This document shows positions 1-10,510 of a stretch of 64,000 nucleotides of DNA, in pieces. Numbering within the stretch: position 1 is the stretch's first letter; each line of letters begins with the position of its first letter. A program made the position numbers and the translations under genes. Origin of the DNA: Deltaproteobacteria bacterium RIFCSPLOWO2_12_FULL_60_19 (GTDB lineage: Bacteria > Desulfobacterota > Binatia > UBA9968); the NCBI GenBank assembly GCA_001798595.1, contig MGSS01000057.1:1-64000 (forward strand), written 5' to 3'. The notes beneath the pieces are model-generated. The model searched no databases, was not told the DNA's origin, and saw only the letters and a program-made list of their open reading frames with translations.

Positions 1-144
1 GTAGAAGAGTCATAAGAAAATAAGAGGACTCGTGTGTTCGGCGACTTGACATCCACATAGCAGGCTCTCGAAGGATGAACGGAGGGTTTTTCAGCGGAAT
101 CTAAAAAGCTGCTTGTCCCCTTCGGTCGATGCAGGATGCGGGAC

Positions 145-490
<346 letters not shown>

Positions 491-590
491 AGGAAGACGA
501 TTTTACCGTTACCCCGAAGGGAGCACAAGGCGCTTCGCTGGGACCGAGGATTGAGGATAGAGGATAAAAGATTGATTTGAGCGTGGAGCG

Positions 591-2831
591 CTACCCGTTG
601 CCGCTATGGGTGACGGGTATGGCGACCGTAAATGTCGATCCTTTGCCCCACTCGCTCTCGACCCGGATCTCTCCCTTGAGCAGTTCCACGAGCCGCTTGA
701 CGATGCTCAGACCGAGGCCCGTGCCGGGATATTTTTTCCGATCCATTCCCTCGCCCATGTAAAATGGCTCAAACAGGCGCGGCAGGTCCGCCTCCCTAAT
801 TCCTATTCCGGTGTCCCGCACGGACCATGAGACGCGCCGGACTTGAGTCGCGCCGTCCGGATGCTGCATCGAGACTCGCAGCTCGACTTTCCCCCGGTCG
901 GTGTATTTCAACGCGTTGGCGAGCAGGTTCTGAAGGATTCCCCTGATCTTGGAGCGGTCGCTTTTGAGGGGTGGCATGCCATCGCCGACGTCGAACTTGA
1001 GCTCCAGCCCTTTCTCCCTCGCCAATGGATCGAAGAAAACTTCCAGGTCATCGGTAAGGTCTCCGACGGAGAATTCCTCGGTATGCATGGGGACCTTTCT
1101 GGTCTCCAGACGCATCAGGTCGAGGATCTCGTTGATCAGATCGAGCAGGTTTCGGGAATGCCGGCCGATGCGCTCCAGCGCCTTTCTCTGCTCTTCCGCG
1201 AGATCTCCGTAAGAACCCTCGATCAGCAGCTGCTGGCTGCCGATCATCACGTTGAGAGGGGTTCTCAGCTCATGGGCCATGCTGTTGACGAAATCGGTTT
1301 TCGTTTTGAATGCTTCTTCTAGGTCCGCGGATTTTTTTTGCACCTCTTCGAACAGCCCGGCGTTTTCAATCGCAATAGCCGCTCCCGCGGCAAGCTGCTG
1401 GGCGAGAGCAATCTCCTCTTGACTGAATTCTCTCTCTGCCTCGGTGGAGACACTGAGGACCCCTATGGATTTTTCGCCTCGCGATATCAAAGGAACCACA
1501 AGATAGCCTTTAGCCCCTAATTCCCGTAGGAGGCGGCCCGGACCGAAGATGTTGTCTTGGCTGACATCCTTGGCGGCAAAGGGCCTCCGATTTTGCATCA
1601 CCCAGGTAGAGCGCCCACTCCCGGACCTCGCGGTGTATTGTCGGAAACGTTCGGATTCTTTGCCGGCGAAGGCGACGGTGCGTAGTGCACCATCTTCGCC
1701 AAGAAGCCTAACCTGGGCGTGGTCTACGTTTAGGAGGCTGAGGGCGTGCTCCGACAGTTGATGGAGGAGGTGACCCAAATCTAACAGGTTAATCCGGGTA
1801 AAGATCTCACGCAAGGCGTTCTGCTCGCGTAAGAGACGGTTAAGGCGGATATTGATCGCCTCCAGATCTTCGGATTTCTGCCGGACCTCGTCAAAGAGCC
1901 GGGCGTTTTCCAAAACGAGGGCCGCGCCGTTGGCCAGCTGCTGAAGAAGATCGACTTCTTCCTGGATAAATACTCTCGGTTGATAAGTCAGTGCCCGGAG
2001 CACGCCCGCGATCTCACCGCTTCTCGAGACCAACGGAACCCCCAGATAACCCCGCAAGCCAAGGCGCGGTAGATTCGCTCCGCTCGTGAACTCTGAACAT
2101 TGGGTGATGTCGGGAATCAAGAGCGGCGTTCGATTTTCAATGATCCATCTGGATCGACCCGGACCGGGCTCAGGATTTCCTGACCACAGATGTCCCGGCT
2201 GTACGCCAGAGGCCGCCAAAACCCGCCAAGCCGAATTCTCCAATATCCTGACATCGGAAACATCAACTTTAAAAACCTCACAAACCTTGTCCGTGAGCTT
2301 TCTAAGTAGGCTGTCAACGTCCAGAGTGGTGATGTCTTGGTTGAGTTCCTTGAGAAGCCTTTGGGTCTCTTCCCGTCTCTGAGCCTCTTCATAGAGGTTG
2401 GAGTTTTCCACTGCCACGGCAAGAATCTCCGCAATTGGAGAGAGGATCTCGACTTGTTTCTTCCCATAGCAGCGAGGCTTTAGGCTTGCCAGGTTCAATA
2501 CCCCTAGAGCCTTTCCCTTGGCCATTAGAGGAAGGATCACGTAAGAGCGCAGTCCTACGTCCTTGTACCTTTCGTGAGTGAGGGGGAAGCGGAAATCTCG
2601 GAGAATGTCGCGGCATATAACGGGCTCGTGATGGTCGAGGACCCAGCCGCTAGCGGTTCCCTCTCGCACCGAGAGGCCCTCAGGGATAGCGGATGCAAGC
2701 AAGCGGGATTCTTCGGCATAAACACGAAAGTAGTTTTCGTCTTTTTGCGGGAGGTTGATCGCCAGTCGATCGTAGGGCACGAGTTTCTGAATCTCCCGGC
2801 TCAAGGTCTGACAGACTTCTTTGAGGTTCAT
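591..2831 (-). CDS. Multi-GAF-domain sensor histidine kinase
   Basis: Repeated GAF-like blocks; HisKA motif MAHELRTPLNVMIGS; HATPase motifs (LLANALKYTDRGKVEL, DTGIGIREADLPRLFEPF, GTGLGLSIVKRLVELLKGEI). True start may lie upstream. Confidence 0.9.
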   Translation of the reverse strand: MNLKEVCQTLSREIQKLVPYDRLAINLPQKDENYFRVYAEESRLLASAIPEGLSVREGTASGWVLDHHEPVICRDILRDFRFPLTHERYKDVGLRSYVILPLMAKGKALGVLNLASLKPRCYGKKQVEILSPIAEILAVAVENSNLYEEAQRREETQRLLKELNQDITTLDVDSLLRKLTDKVCEVFKVDVSDVRILENSAWRVLAASGVQPGHLWSGNPEPGPGRSRWIIENRTPLLIPDITQCSEFTSGANLPRLGLRGYLGVPLVSRSGEIAGVLRALTYQPRVFIQEEVDLLQQLANGAALVLENARLFDEVRQKSEDLEAINIRLNRLLREQNALREIFTRINLLDLGHLLHQLSEHALSLLNVDHAQVRLLGEDGALRTVAFAGKESERFRQYTARSGSGRSTWVMQNRRPFAAKDVSQDNIFGPGRLLRELGAKGYLVVPLISRGEKSIGVLSVSTEAEREFSQEEIALAQQLAAGAAIAIENAGLFEEVQKKSADLEEAFKTKTDFVNSMAHELRTPLNVMIGSQQLLIEGSYGDLAEEQRKALERIGRHSRNLLDLINEILDLMRLETRKVPMHTEEFSVGDLTDDLEVFFDPLAREKGLELKFDVGDGMPPLKSDRSKIRGILQNLLANALKYTDRGKVELRVSMQHPDGATQVRRVSWSVRDTGIGIREADLPRLFEPFYMGEGMDRKKYPGTGLGLSIVKRLVELLKGEIRVESEWGKGSTFTVAIPVTHSGNG

Positions 2832-3118
2832 GAAGGGTCCCCAAGGCAGTCAACTTCTTGAGACAAAAAGATTGCCGCCGGACGCCGGGTCGGATCTGGT
2901 GAGGCGGAGGCGCCGAGGAAGAGCGCGATCCGTCTGCTCCTCCCAGGAGTGGTCGGGGAGGAGCCACGCGCCGCGACGGGTTCGCTTGCAGGCGCCATAC
3001 GTCTCCCGGCTTCTCATAAGGGATGAGCCGATCCACCGTTGGAGTGAAGCCGATTGTTTTTACCACGCCACCCTACTAAAATAGCCGCAAGCAATGCAAG
3101 CAGATTTAAACCTGGTTT

Positions 3119-4609
<1,491 letters not shown>

Positions 4610-4611
4610 TT

Positions 4612-4672
4612 TTCGATTTTAGATTTTGGATTTTAGATTAATCGAAAATCGGCAATCGAAAATCTAAAATTG
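4612..4672. repeat. AT-rich word-repeat inverted repeat between co-directional genes (ATTTTAGATTTT / AAAATCTAAAAT type)
   Basis: attttcgattttagattttggattttagattaatcgaaaatcggcaatcgaaaatctaaaatt; left and right arms are complementary. Confidence 0.75.
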
Positions 4673-4673
4673 T

Positions 4674-5981
4674 ATGAAAGTTCCTCACATTAAAATAAAG
4701 CCTCCCGGCCCAAACGCGCAAGCGCTGATCGCCCGGGACCATAAATTCACCGCCCCCGCCTACAAGAGAGTCTATCCCCTGGCGGTTAAAGAGGGCCGCG
4801 GCATGGCGATCGAGGACGTGGATGGAAATCTCTTTCTCGATTTCATGGCGGGCATCGCCGTGGCCGCAACCGGCCATTCCCATCCCAAGGTGGTCCAGGC
4901 GATCGAAGAGCAGGCGCGCAAGTTTCTTCACATCTGCGGCGGCGACTTTTATTACGAGCCGATGGCCGAGCTGGCCGAGAAGCTCGGCAAACTCGCCCCC
5001 GGCCCGTCGGAGAAGAAGATATTTCTCACCAATTCCGGGACGGAGGCGGTCGAAGCGGCGCTCAAGCTCGCCCGCTACCACACCAAGCGACAACATATTG
5101 TTGCCTTCTTCGGCTCGTTCCACGGCCGGACCCTCGGCTCGCTGTCGCTGACCGCCAGCCGCGCGGCCTATCGCGCGCACTTCGGCCCGTTGATTCCGGG
5201 CGTCCATCACATTCCCTACGGCTATTGTCACCGCTGCCCGTACAATCTCACCTACGGCTCGTGCGGTATCCAGTGCGTTACTCATTTGGAAGATGTCGTT
5301 TTCCGCCATGAGGTGACGCCGGAAGAGGTTGCGGCGATCGTCGTCGAGCCGATTCAGGGCGAAGGGGGCTACGTGGTGCCGCCGCCGGAATATCTCGGCA
5401 TGCTGCGGGAGATTTGCGACCGCCACGGGATTCTGCTGGTGATGGACGAAGTGCAGTCCGGGTTCGGCCGCACCGGGAAGATGTTCGCCTGCGAGCATTG
5501 GGGCGTGGAGCCGGACATCCTCTGCGCCGCCAAAGGCATCGCCAGCGGCCTCCCGCTCGGCGCGATGATCGCGAAGAGCGCCGTCAGCACCTGGCCGGCG
5601 GGTACCCACGGCACCACCTTCGGCGGCAACCCCGTCGCCTGCGCCGCCGCGTTGGCGACGATCGAGTTGATAGAAAACGGATTGATGCGCAACGCGGCCG
5701 AGGTCGGCGGCTACCTGAAGGAAAAGCTGACGCAGCTCAAAACGTCGCACCCATCTATCAGCGACGTGCGCGGCTTAGGCCTCATGCTCGGTGTGGAGTT
5801 GGCGAGAGCGGATGGGACGCCCGACGGTCAATCGCGCGATCGCATCGTTATGACTTGTTTCGAAAAAGGGCTGCTTCTTCTGGGCTGCGGCGAGAGCACG
5901 ATCCGCTTCGCCCCGCCGTTGATCGTAACGAAAAGCGAAGTGGACGTGGCCGTCGAGATCTTCCGCTCGGCACTCGATTAG
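4674..5981 (+). CDS. Class-III PLP aminotransferase (acetylornithine / 4-aminobutyrate aminotransferase family)
   Basis: NSGTEAVEAALKLARYHTKRQHIVAFFGSFHGRTLGSLSLTASRAAYR, DEVQSGFGRTGKMFACEHWGVEPDILCAAKGIASGLPLGAMI, GTTFGGNPVACAAALATIELI. Confidence 0.93.
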   Translation: MKVPHIKIKPPGPNAQALIARDHKFTAPAYKRVYPLAVKEGRGMAIEDVDGNLFLDFMAGIAVAATGHSHPKVVQAIEEQARKFLHICGGDFYYEPMAELAEKLGKLAPGPSEKKIFLTNSGTEAVEAALKLARYHTKRQHIVAFFGSFHGRTLGSLSLTASRAAYRAHFGPLIPGVHHIPYGYCHRCPYNLTYGSCGIQCVTHLEDVVFRHEVTPEEVAAIVVEPIQGEGGYVVPPPEYLGMLREICDRHGILLVMDEVQSGFGRTGKMFACEHWGVEPDILCAAKGIASGLPLGAMIAKSAVSTWPAGTHGTTFGGNPVACAAALATIELIENGLMRNAAEVGGYLKEKLTQLKTSHPSISDVRGLGLMLGVELARADGTPDGQSRDRIVMTCFEKGLLLLGCGESTIRFAPPLIVTKSEVDVAVEIFRSALD

Positions 5982-6276
5982 CTCGGAGATCCTCGATAGC
6001 TCCGTAGCATCGTTCCACCCGCCAGCCGCCAACTCGCGCTTGACCCAACCCACCGTGTTGGCGTATTAGTGTCTCGGACCTGTTAATTTCGCCGCTAGGA
6101 AACCATCCATGCGTAATCGAACGTAAGAGGTTGGAATCCTAGACGAGTCTCTGGAAGGATAAGCAATTCGTCACCGGCAGATGGAACTCAGCAACCATGC
6201 TACGCCGACTGGTATATTCATAGCAAGTTAGACGCTTAGGTCCAGTGTCTAGGTCGTCGACTAGAAGAAGTGAAGT

Positions 6277-6780
6277 ATGGCAAAGTGCATAAAGTGCGGT
6301 GCCGAGGCGGGGTTATTAATGTCAATGTGTGGCGCCTGCATAGGCGCTCAGCAGGCTGAGATAAGACAACAGTATGCCGCACAAGAGGATGAGCAGGTAC
6401 GTAACGCTGCCGAACTGGAGTCACGCGCCGATCAAATTATATGCACAACGGCTCCGAGTCTAGACGGCTATCGTGTAACGCAAACGTTAGAAGTTATAAC
6501 AGCCGAGTGCGTGCTCGGAATGAATGTTTTTCGAGACATTTTTGCGAGCTTGACTGATTTCTTCGGTGGGCGCAGTGAGGCGTCACAAAAAGTATTGCGG
6601 GATGCGCGGAGGACGTGTTTATCGGAACTAAAGAAGGAGGCGGCTAAAATTGGGGCAAATGCGGTCATTGCAGTGAAGTTGGATTATAGTGAGTTCTCAG
6701 GTGCCGGGAAATCCATGTTATTTCTCGTGGCAAGTGGCACTGCTGTTAAGATCGAACCGTCAAACGGTCACACGAAGTAA
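6277..6780 (+). CDS. YbjQ/DUF74-like heavy-metal-binding-domain protein with N-terminal CxxC zinc-ribbon-like segment
   Basis: N-term [26 protein letters not shown]-terminal part [77 protein letters not shown]. Confidence 0.75.
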   Translation: MAKCIKCGAEAGLLMSMCGACIGAQQAEIRQQYAAQEDEQVRNAAELESRADQIICTTAPSLDGYRVTQTLEVITAECVLGMNVFRDIFASLTDFFGGRSEASQKVLRDARRTCLSELKKEAAKIGANAVIAVKLDYSEFSGAGKSMLFLVASGTAVKIEPSNGHTK

Positions 6781-6785
6781 GGAAT

Positions 6786-7412
6786 GTGCCGCGGTCGGTA
6801 TCCTACCCCATGCGCCGCATCATTTCTACATTAGGCTGGTTGCTTTCGCCGACCCGCAAGATTATTGATTGCTGGAAGCGTGGCAACCGTATCCACCGCG
6901 GTATGGCTCTTCGCGCTTGGAACAAGTATCTCTTCTTGTTCGAGCTTACCCTGGCGGTTTTAGTTGCCCTTGCATCCGCTTCGACGCCTTTCCACTCAAA
7001 CCCGCTTGTTGCATGGCCACTGATCGTCTACGCGTACTCCAGGTGCAATGAGATTGCGTACGCTTTCTACCGTGATACCTCGAGTCGCCTGAGTCAAGAG
7101 GAACAAGAGTCCGATCTCACTTCAACGGATCGAATTCATATGGCGATGAAGAGCTACGTTGGCCTCGCAATAAATTTCGCGTTGCTCTACTTCTTCATTC
7201 CCATCCCAGGCCTATTCAACCAACCATTTGCTAATTTCCTTGAGTCCATCTACTTCAGTGGCGTTACGCTAACGACCCTCGGGTATGGTGATATGACGCC
7301 TACGCACTTTTTCTCACGGCTCCTCGTGCTTTACGAAGTGTTCGCTGGCATTTTTTTGGTTGTTGTTGCGATTGCTACCTATGTTGGCAACCCTTCAAGA
7401 AAGGATGCCTAA
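6786..7412 (+). CDS. Two-TM potassium channel family protein (Ion_trans_2-like)
   Basis: Selectivity filter TLTTLGYGDMTP followed by a hydrophobic helix. The start is uncertain; ATG at 6810 is also possible. Confidence 0.8.
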   Translation: MPRSVSYPMRRIISTLGWLLSPTRKIIDCWKRGNRIHRGMALRAWNKYLFLFELTLAVLVALASASTPFHSNPLVAWPLIVYAYSRCNEIAYAFYRDTSSRLSQEEQESDLTSTDRIHMAMKSYVGLAINFALLYFFIPIPGLFNQPFANFLESIYFSGVTLTTLGYGDMTPTHFFSRLLVLYEVFAGIFLVVVAIATYVGNPSRKDA

Positions 7413-7450
7413 CCACTTGGTACAGCCGACGCGCATAAGGCTGCCCGCGC
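7407..7450 (+). other. Partial attC-like left half (R'' GCCTAAC overlapping the K-channel stop codon)
   Basis: GCCTAACCACTTGGTACAGCCGACGCGCATAAGGCTG: RYYYAAC core on the stop codon plus a CAGCC..GGCTG stem. The right half is missing or interrupted. Confidence 0.45.
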
Positions 7451-7480
7451 GAAAATGGGAAAAGGGGTCAAAAAGGGATC

Positions 7481-7562
7481 AAGTCTGCTCTTAGCTCTTC
7501 AGATCGTGAGGTGCGGGGAAAATGAGCCGGGAGTTTTTTCGTGGTCCTGGTTTTGCGGTAAC
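7481..7562 (+). repeat. Direct repeat copy 1 (upstream of ModA-like gene)
   Basis: aagtctgctcttagctcttcagatcgtgaggtgcggggaaaatgagccgggagttttttcgtggtcctggttttgcggtaac; closely matches 8426-8507. Confidence 0.85.
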
Positions 7563-7626
7563 GTTACGCGCGCGCTGCGCTGCTCGGCGCGTCGCTCAGG
7601 GCGGCTCATCCCGCGCGGCGTTGGAC
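7555..7626 (+). other. attC-like site 1 (degenerate)
   Basis: GCGGTAAC ... CTCAGGGCGGCTCATCCCGCGCGGCGTTGGAC. Ends in a GTTRRRY core (GTTGGAC). The right half is shared with the sites at 8500-8612 and 9225-9285. Confidence 0.5.
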
Positions 7627-7704
7627 CGAAAGAGATGGGTAGCGGCATAACCCGCTTTGTTTGAGTTTTTTCGTAAGGTCGTGGAAGGAAATGATGAGAC
7701 CACC

Positions 7705-8424
7705 ATGAATACCAGGACGCGTGACATCATCGTCATGACCTCAGGCGCCTTTACCGCGCCGTATCTGGCGCTCATCCCCCGGCTCGAACTCGTTACGAAG
7801 AAAAAAATCGTCACCGCCGCAACATCCATAGGGACGGGAGCGAACTCCATCCCGAGCCGGCTTCAACGCGGTGAACCCGTGGACGTTGTCATTGTAGCGG
7901 ACGCCGTACTTGTCGAATTGATCAGGGACGGCATGGTCTTGGCCAAAAGCCGCACCGCCGTCGCGCGCTCAGCCATCGGTATGGCCGTGCGGGCAGGAGC
8001 GCCCATGCCTGACATTAGCTCGGTCGAGGCGCTGAAACGCACGCTCCTGCAAGCGAAATCCATCGCGTACTCCGCCAGCGTCAGCGGACAGTATATCTCC
8101 ACCGAGCTGTTTCAGCGCCTCGGGATAGCCGACCAGATGGCAAGGAAGAGCCGGAGAATCGAGGGGGGCGAGCGGGTTGGCGCCGTGATCGCGCGTGGAG
8201 AGGCGGAGATCGGCTTTCAGCAGATCAGCGAGCTGCTTCCCGTGCCCGGGGTCGAGTATGTGGGACCGCTGCCGCCTGAAGTTCAGAGAGTCTCTGTTTT
8301 TTCGGCGGGCGTCGCCGTAGGCGCCGGGGATTCGGATGCCGCCCATGCGCTTATCAACTTCCTCACGTCGCCGGAGGCGGCCCGCGCGATTACTAAAAGC
8401 GGGCTGGAGCCAATACCAAAATAA
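7705..8424 (+). CDS. ModA-like / extracellular-solute-binding-type domain protein without an obvious signal peptide
   Basis: DIIVMTSGAFTAPYLALIPRLELVTKKKIVTAATSIGTGANSIPSRLQRGEPVDVVIVADAVLVELIRDGMV...GLEPIPK. The ORF can start at 7657, but the family-like start is MNTRTRDIIVM at 7705. Confidence 0.8.
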   Translation: MNTRTRDIIVMTSGAFTAPYLALIPRLELVTKKKIVTAATSIGTGANSIPSRLQRGEPVDVVIVADAVLVELIRDGMVLAKSRTAVARSAIGMAVRAGAPMPDISSVEALKRTLLQAKSIAYSASVSGQYISTELFQRLGIADQMARKSRRIEGGERVGAVIARGEAEIGFQQISELLPVPGVEYVGPLPPEVQRVSVFSAGVAVGAGDSDAAHALINFLTSPEAARAITKSGLEPIPK

Positions 8425-8425
8425 A

Positions 8426-8507
8426 AAGTCTGCTCTTAGCTTTTAAGATCGTGAGGCGCGGAGAAAATGGGCCGGGAGTTTTTTCGTGGTCTTGGTTTCG
8501 CGGTAAC
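8426..8507 (+). repeat. Direct repeat copy 2 (downstream of ModA-like gene)
   Basis: aagtctgctcttagcttttaagatcgtgaggcgcggagaaaatgggccgggagttttttcgtggtcttggtttcgcggtaac. Confidence 0.85.
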
Positions 8508-8612
8508 ATCGCTCGCGCATCGCCTATCAGCGGGTTGAAGGCGGCCCCAGACTTCGCGCGTTGCACGGCGCTGCGCTATACTCAGGGCGGCTCATCCCGC
8601 GCCCCGTTAGCC
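8500..8612 (+). other. attC-like site 2
   Basis: GCGGTAAC ... ACTCAGGGCGGCTCATCCCGCGCCCCGTTAGCC. The termini are complementary (GCGGTAAC vs CGTTAGCCGC). Lies just before the DUF2442/DUF4160 pair. Confidence 0.5.
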
Positions 8613-8682
8613 GCCATCGCGTGGGGTCCTTTCCGGACACCTTCATTCTTGGTAATATTAGAAAGTACGGAGGAATTGAGCG

Positions 8683-8967
8683 ATGAGAAGGATTTCCAAG
8701 GTCAAGGGATTGCCGGGCTATCGGCTGGAGCTGGAATTTGACGACGGGGTATCCGGGACTGTGGACCTCTCTGAAGCCGTCGGCAAAGGTGTGTTCGCCT
8801 TGTGGCTCGACCCGCTCGCCTTCGATCGGGTTCGTATCGGTTCATCCGGCGAACTGGTCTGGGACGACCGGATCGATCTGTGCCCGGATGCGCTATACCT
8901 CAAGGTGACAGGCAAGAAGCCGGAAGACATTTTCCCTGCGCTACGCGACCAGCCTACTCATGCCTGA
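8683..8967 (+). CDS. DUF2442 domain-containing protein
   Basis: VKGLPGYRLELEFDDGVSGTVDLSEAVGKGVFALWLDPLAFDRVRIGSSGELVWDDRIDLCPDALYLKVTGKKPEDIF. Confidence 0.85.
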   Translation: MRRISKVKGLPGYRLELEFDDGVSGTVDLSEAVGKGVFALWLDPLAFDRVRIGSSGELVWDDRIDLCPDALYLKVTGKKPEDIFPALRDQPTHA

Positions 8968-9223
8968 GATCAGCCGTTTCTTCGGTATCGTCATCAAGAT
9001 GTTCTTCGACGATCACAACCCTCCGCATTTCCATGCGGAGTATGGGAGCGACCTTGCGCTGATCGATATCCGCAGTCTGGCCGTTTTTTCAGGGCGGTCG
9101 CGGCCTCGTGTAACGGGTCTCGTGATCGAGTGGGCCACGCTTCATCAGGGGGGGAGCTTCTCGCCGACGGGATAGGGTGCGGGCGCGAGAGGAGCTCCAG
9201 AAGATCCCGCCGTTGGAATGAGA
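8960..9223 (+). pseudogene. DUF4160 domain protein, C-terminus frameshifted
   Basis: MPEISRFFGIVIKMFFDDHNPPHFHAEYGSDLALIDIRSLAVFSGRSRPRVTGLVIEWATLHQ is intact, then a 7-G run gives GGSFSPTG*. The expected tail ...ARE ELQKIPPLE* is readable in another frame (gaggagctccagaagatcccgccgttggaatga). Confidence 0.75.
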
Positions 9224-9224
9224 A

Positions 9225-9285
9225 CGGCTAATCACCGGCCTGAGACCGACGCTTTGAGGGTGGCTCATCCCGCGCCCTGTTAGGT
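9225..9285 (+). other. attC-like site 3 (61 bp)
   Basis: CGGCTAATCACCGGCCTGAGACCGACGCTTTGAGGGTGGCTCATCCCGCGCCCTGTTAGGT. R' is GTTAGGT (GTTRRRY); inner arms TGAGACC / GGTGGCTCA can pair with an unpaired base. Confidence 0.65.
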
Positions 9286-9331
9286 TTCAAGCAGATGCTA
9301 TACTACCTGAGCTCCGTTACCTTGACTCATT

Positions 9332-9563
9332 ATGATGGAAAGAAGCCGTCTAGCCCAGGAGTGTGCCAAACTCGATCCGGCGTTTGAGAAGGCGCTTGCG
9401 GAAGAGGGTCTTTCCGAGGATTTGGCCGAATGGCCCGAATACTGAGAGGTGAGATCCACTTCGAACGCTGGCGGTTGAAAGAATCGGGAAAGTGATCGGA
9501 ACAGCGCCTCCCGAGGAAGTCGCTCAAGTGGTCGAGGGACTAAACGAGATTATCGGAACCTAA
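9332..9563 (+). pseudogene. mazE/mazF-like toxin-antitoxin remnant with internal deletions
   Basis: Antitoxin tail [37 protein letters not shown]. Overlapping toxin start [11 protein letters not shown] (9428 region), then, after a missing core, toxin C-term ERIGKVIGTAPPEEVAQVVEGLNEIIGT* in another frame. Confidence 0.7.
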
Positions 9564-9614
9564 CTCTCGCTTCAGACCGATCGCTAGGAGCGACGCCTGA
9601 GCTTTACGCTAGGC
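9558..9614 (+). other. attC-like site 4 (57 bp)
   Basis: ACCTAACTCTCGCTTCAGACCGATCGCTAGGAGCGACGCCTGAGCTTTACGCTAGGC. R'' ACCTAAC fits RYYYAAC and overlaps the toxin stop codon; arms pair as CAGaCCGaTCGCT / AGCGAcGCCTG with extrahelical bases; ends CTAGGC (one mismatch from GTTRRRY). Confidence 0.7.
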
Positions 9615-9665
9615 GTCGAGGGTTAAGATGTCAGCAGCTTAGCTTAGCTGAGCTGAAGGTGAGAC

Positions 9666-10451
9666 ATGGCTGAGGAGTTTTCCAAGGCTGGGGCTTATGA
9701 GGGCTACCTTGGCTCGTGGAGTTCGAGTCTTGCGCCCCTTTTCATCGATTTTGCCGGGGTTCAGGACGGGGACCGTGTTCTCGATGTCGGAACGGGGACC
9801 GGTTCCCTTGCTCTTGCCTTGGCCGCTTCGATGCCGCGTTCACAGATTGTTGGAAGCGATCCCTCCGCGCCCTACATCGAGTTTGCCCGGACGCGAACCG
9901 GCGACCCCCGGGTGCGTTTTGATATTGGGGATGCCATGAACCTTCCTTACGCGGACAAATACTTTGACAAAAGCGTCGCTCAGCTCGTGCTCAATTCCGT
10001 TCCTAAACCCCGGCGGGCGGCGATGGAGATGCACCGCGTGACAAAAACGGGAGGGACCGTGGCAGCCTGCGTGTGGGCTTCGGACGGGAGCAATGAGCGA
10101 GAACGGATATTCTGGGGAGCTGCAACCGCCGTCGATCCCGCAGCCGCGCAGCGGCGCGAAACTGAGCGCGGGTACGGTCACGAGGGCCGACTCTCTGCCC
10201 TTTGGACCGAGTGCGGGTTGAGAGAGGTTGCAGATGCCTACCTCGTAGTTTCTGTTGACTTCGCCTCTTTTGAGGCATTCTGGTCGCCGTACCTTGAAGG
10301 ACAAGGTCACGGCGGCTCTTATGTGAGGAGCTTGCCGCCCGATCGCCGGGACATTCTCCGCGAACGCTTACGCCGGGAGATTCTCGGCATGAAGGGAGAC
10401 GGCCCCTTTTCCCTCCGGGCTCAAGCCGTGGCAGTCCGGGGCATCTGCTAA
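9666..10451 (+). CDS. Class I SAM-dependent methyltransferase
   Basis: VLDVGTGTGSLALALAASMPRSQIVGSDPSAPYIEFAR...VRFDIGDAMNLPYADKYFDKSVAQLVLNSVPKPRRAAMEMHRVTKTGGTVAACVW. Confidence 0.92.
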   Translation: MAEEFSKAGAYEGYLGSWSSSLAPLFIDFAGVQDGDRVLDVGTGTGSLALALAASMPRSQIVGSDPSAPYIEFARTRTGDPRVRFDIGDAMNLPYADKYFDKSVAQLVLNSVPKPRRAAMEMHRVTKTGGTVAACVWASDGSNERERIFWGAATAVDPAAAQRRETERGYGHEGRLSALWTECGLREVADAYLVVSVDFASFEAFWSPYLEGQGHGGSYVRSLPPDRRDILRERLRREILGMKGDGPFSLRAQAVAVRGIC

Positions 10452-10510
10452 AGCAGCGCTTTATCCGTTTAACAAAACATACTGAACCCCATTTTCTACC
10501 AGAAAGGTGG

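Noticed and set aside
4638-5750. 370-aa minus-strand ORF opposite the aminotransferase
   Set aside because: Antisense shadow ORF of a well-supported + strand gene; compositionally biased translation with no recognisable motifs.
5414-6007. 197-aa Arg-rich + strand ORF inside the aminotransferase gene
   Set aside because: Alternate-frame artefact.
6000-6276. Possible attI/promoter or intI remnant upstream of the cassette-like cluster
   Set aside because: Only weak matches (GTTAGAC at ~6231 and a short accc-caac hairpin); no integrase coding similarity seen.
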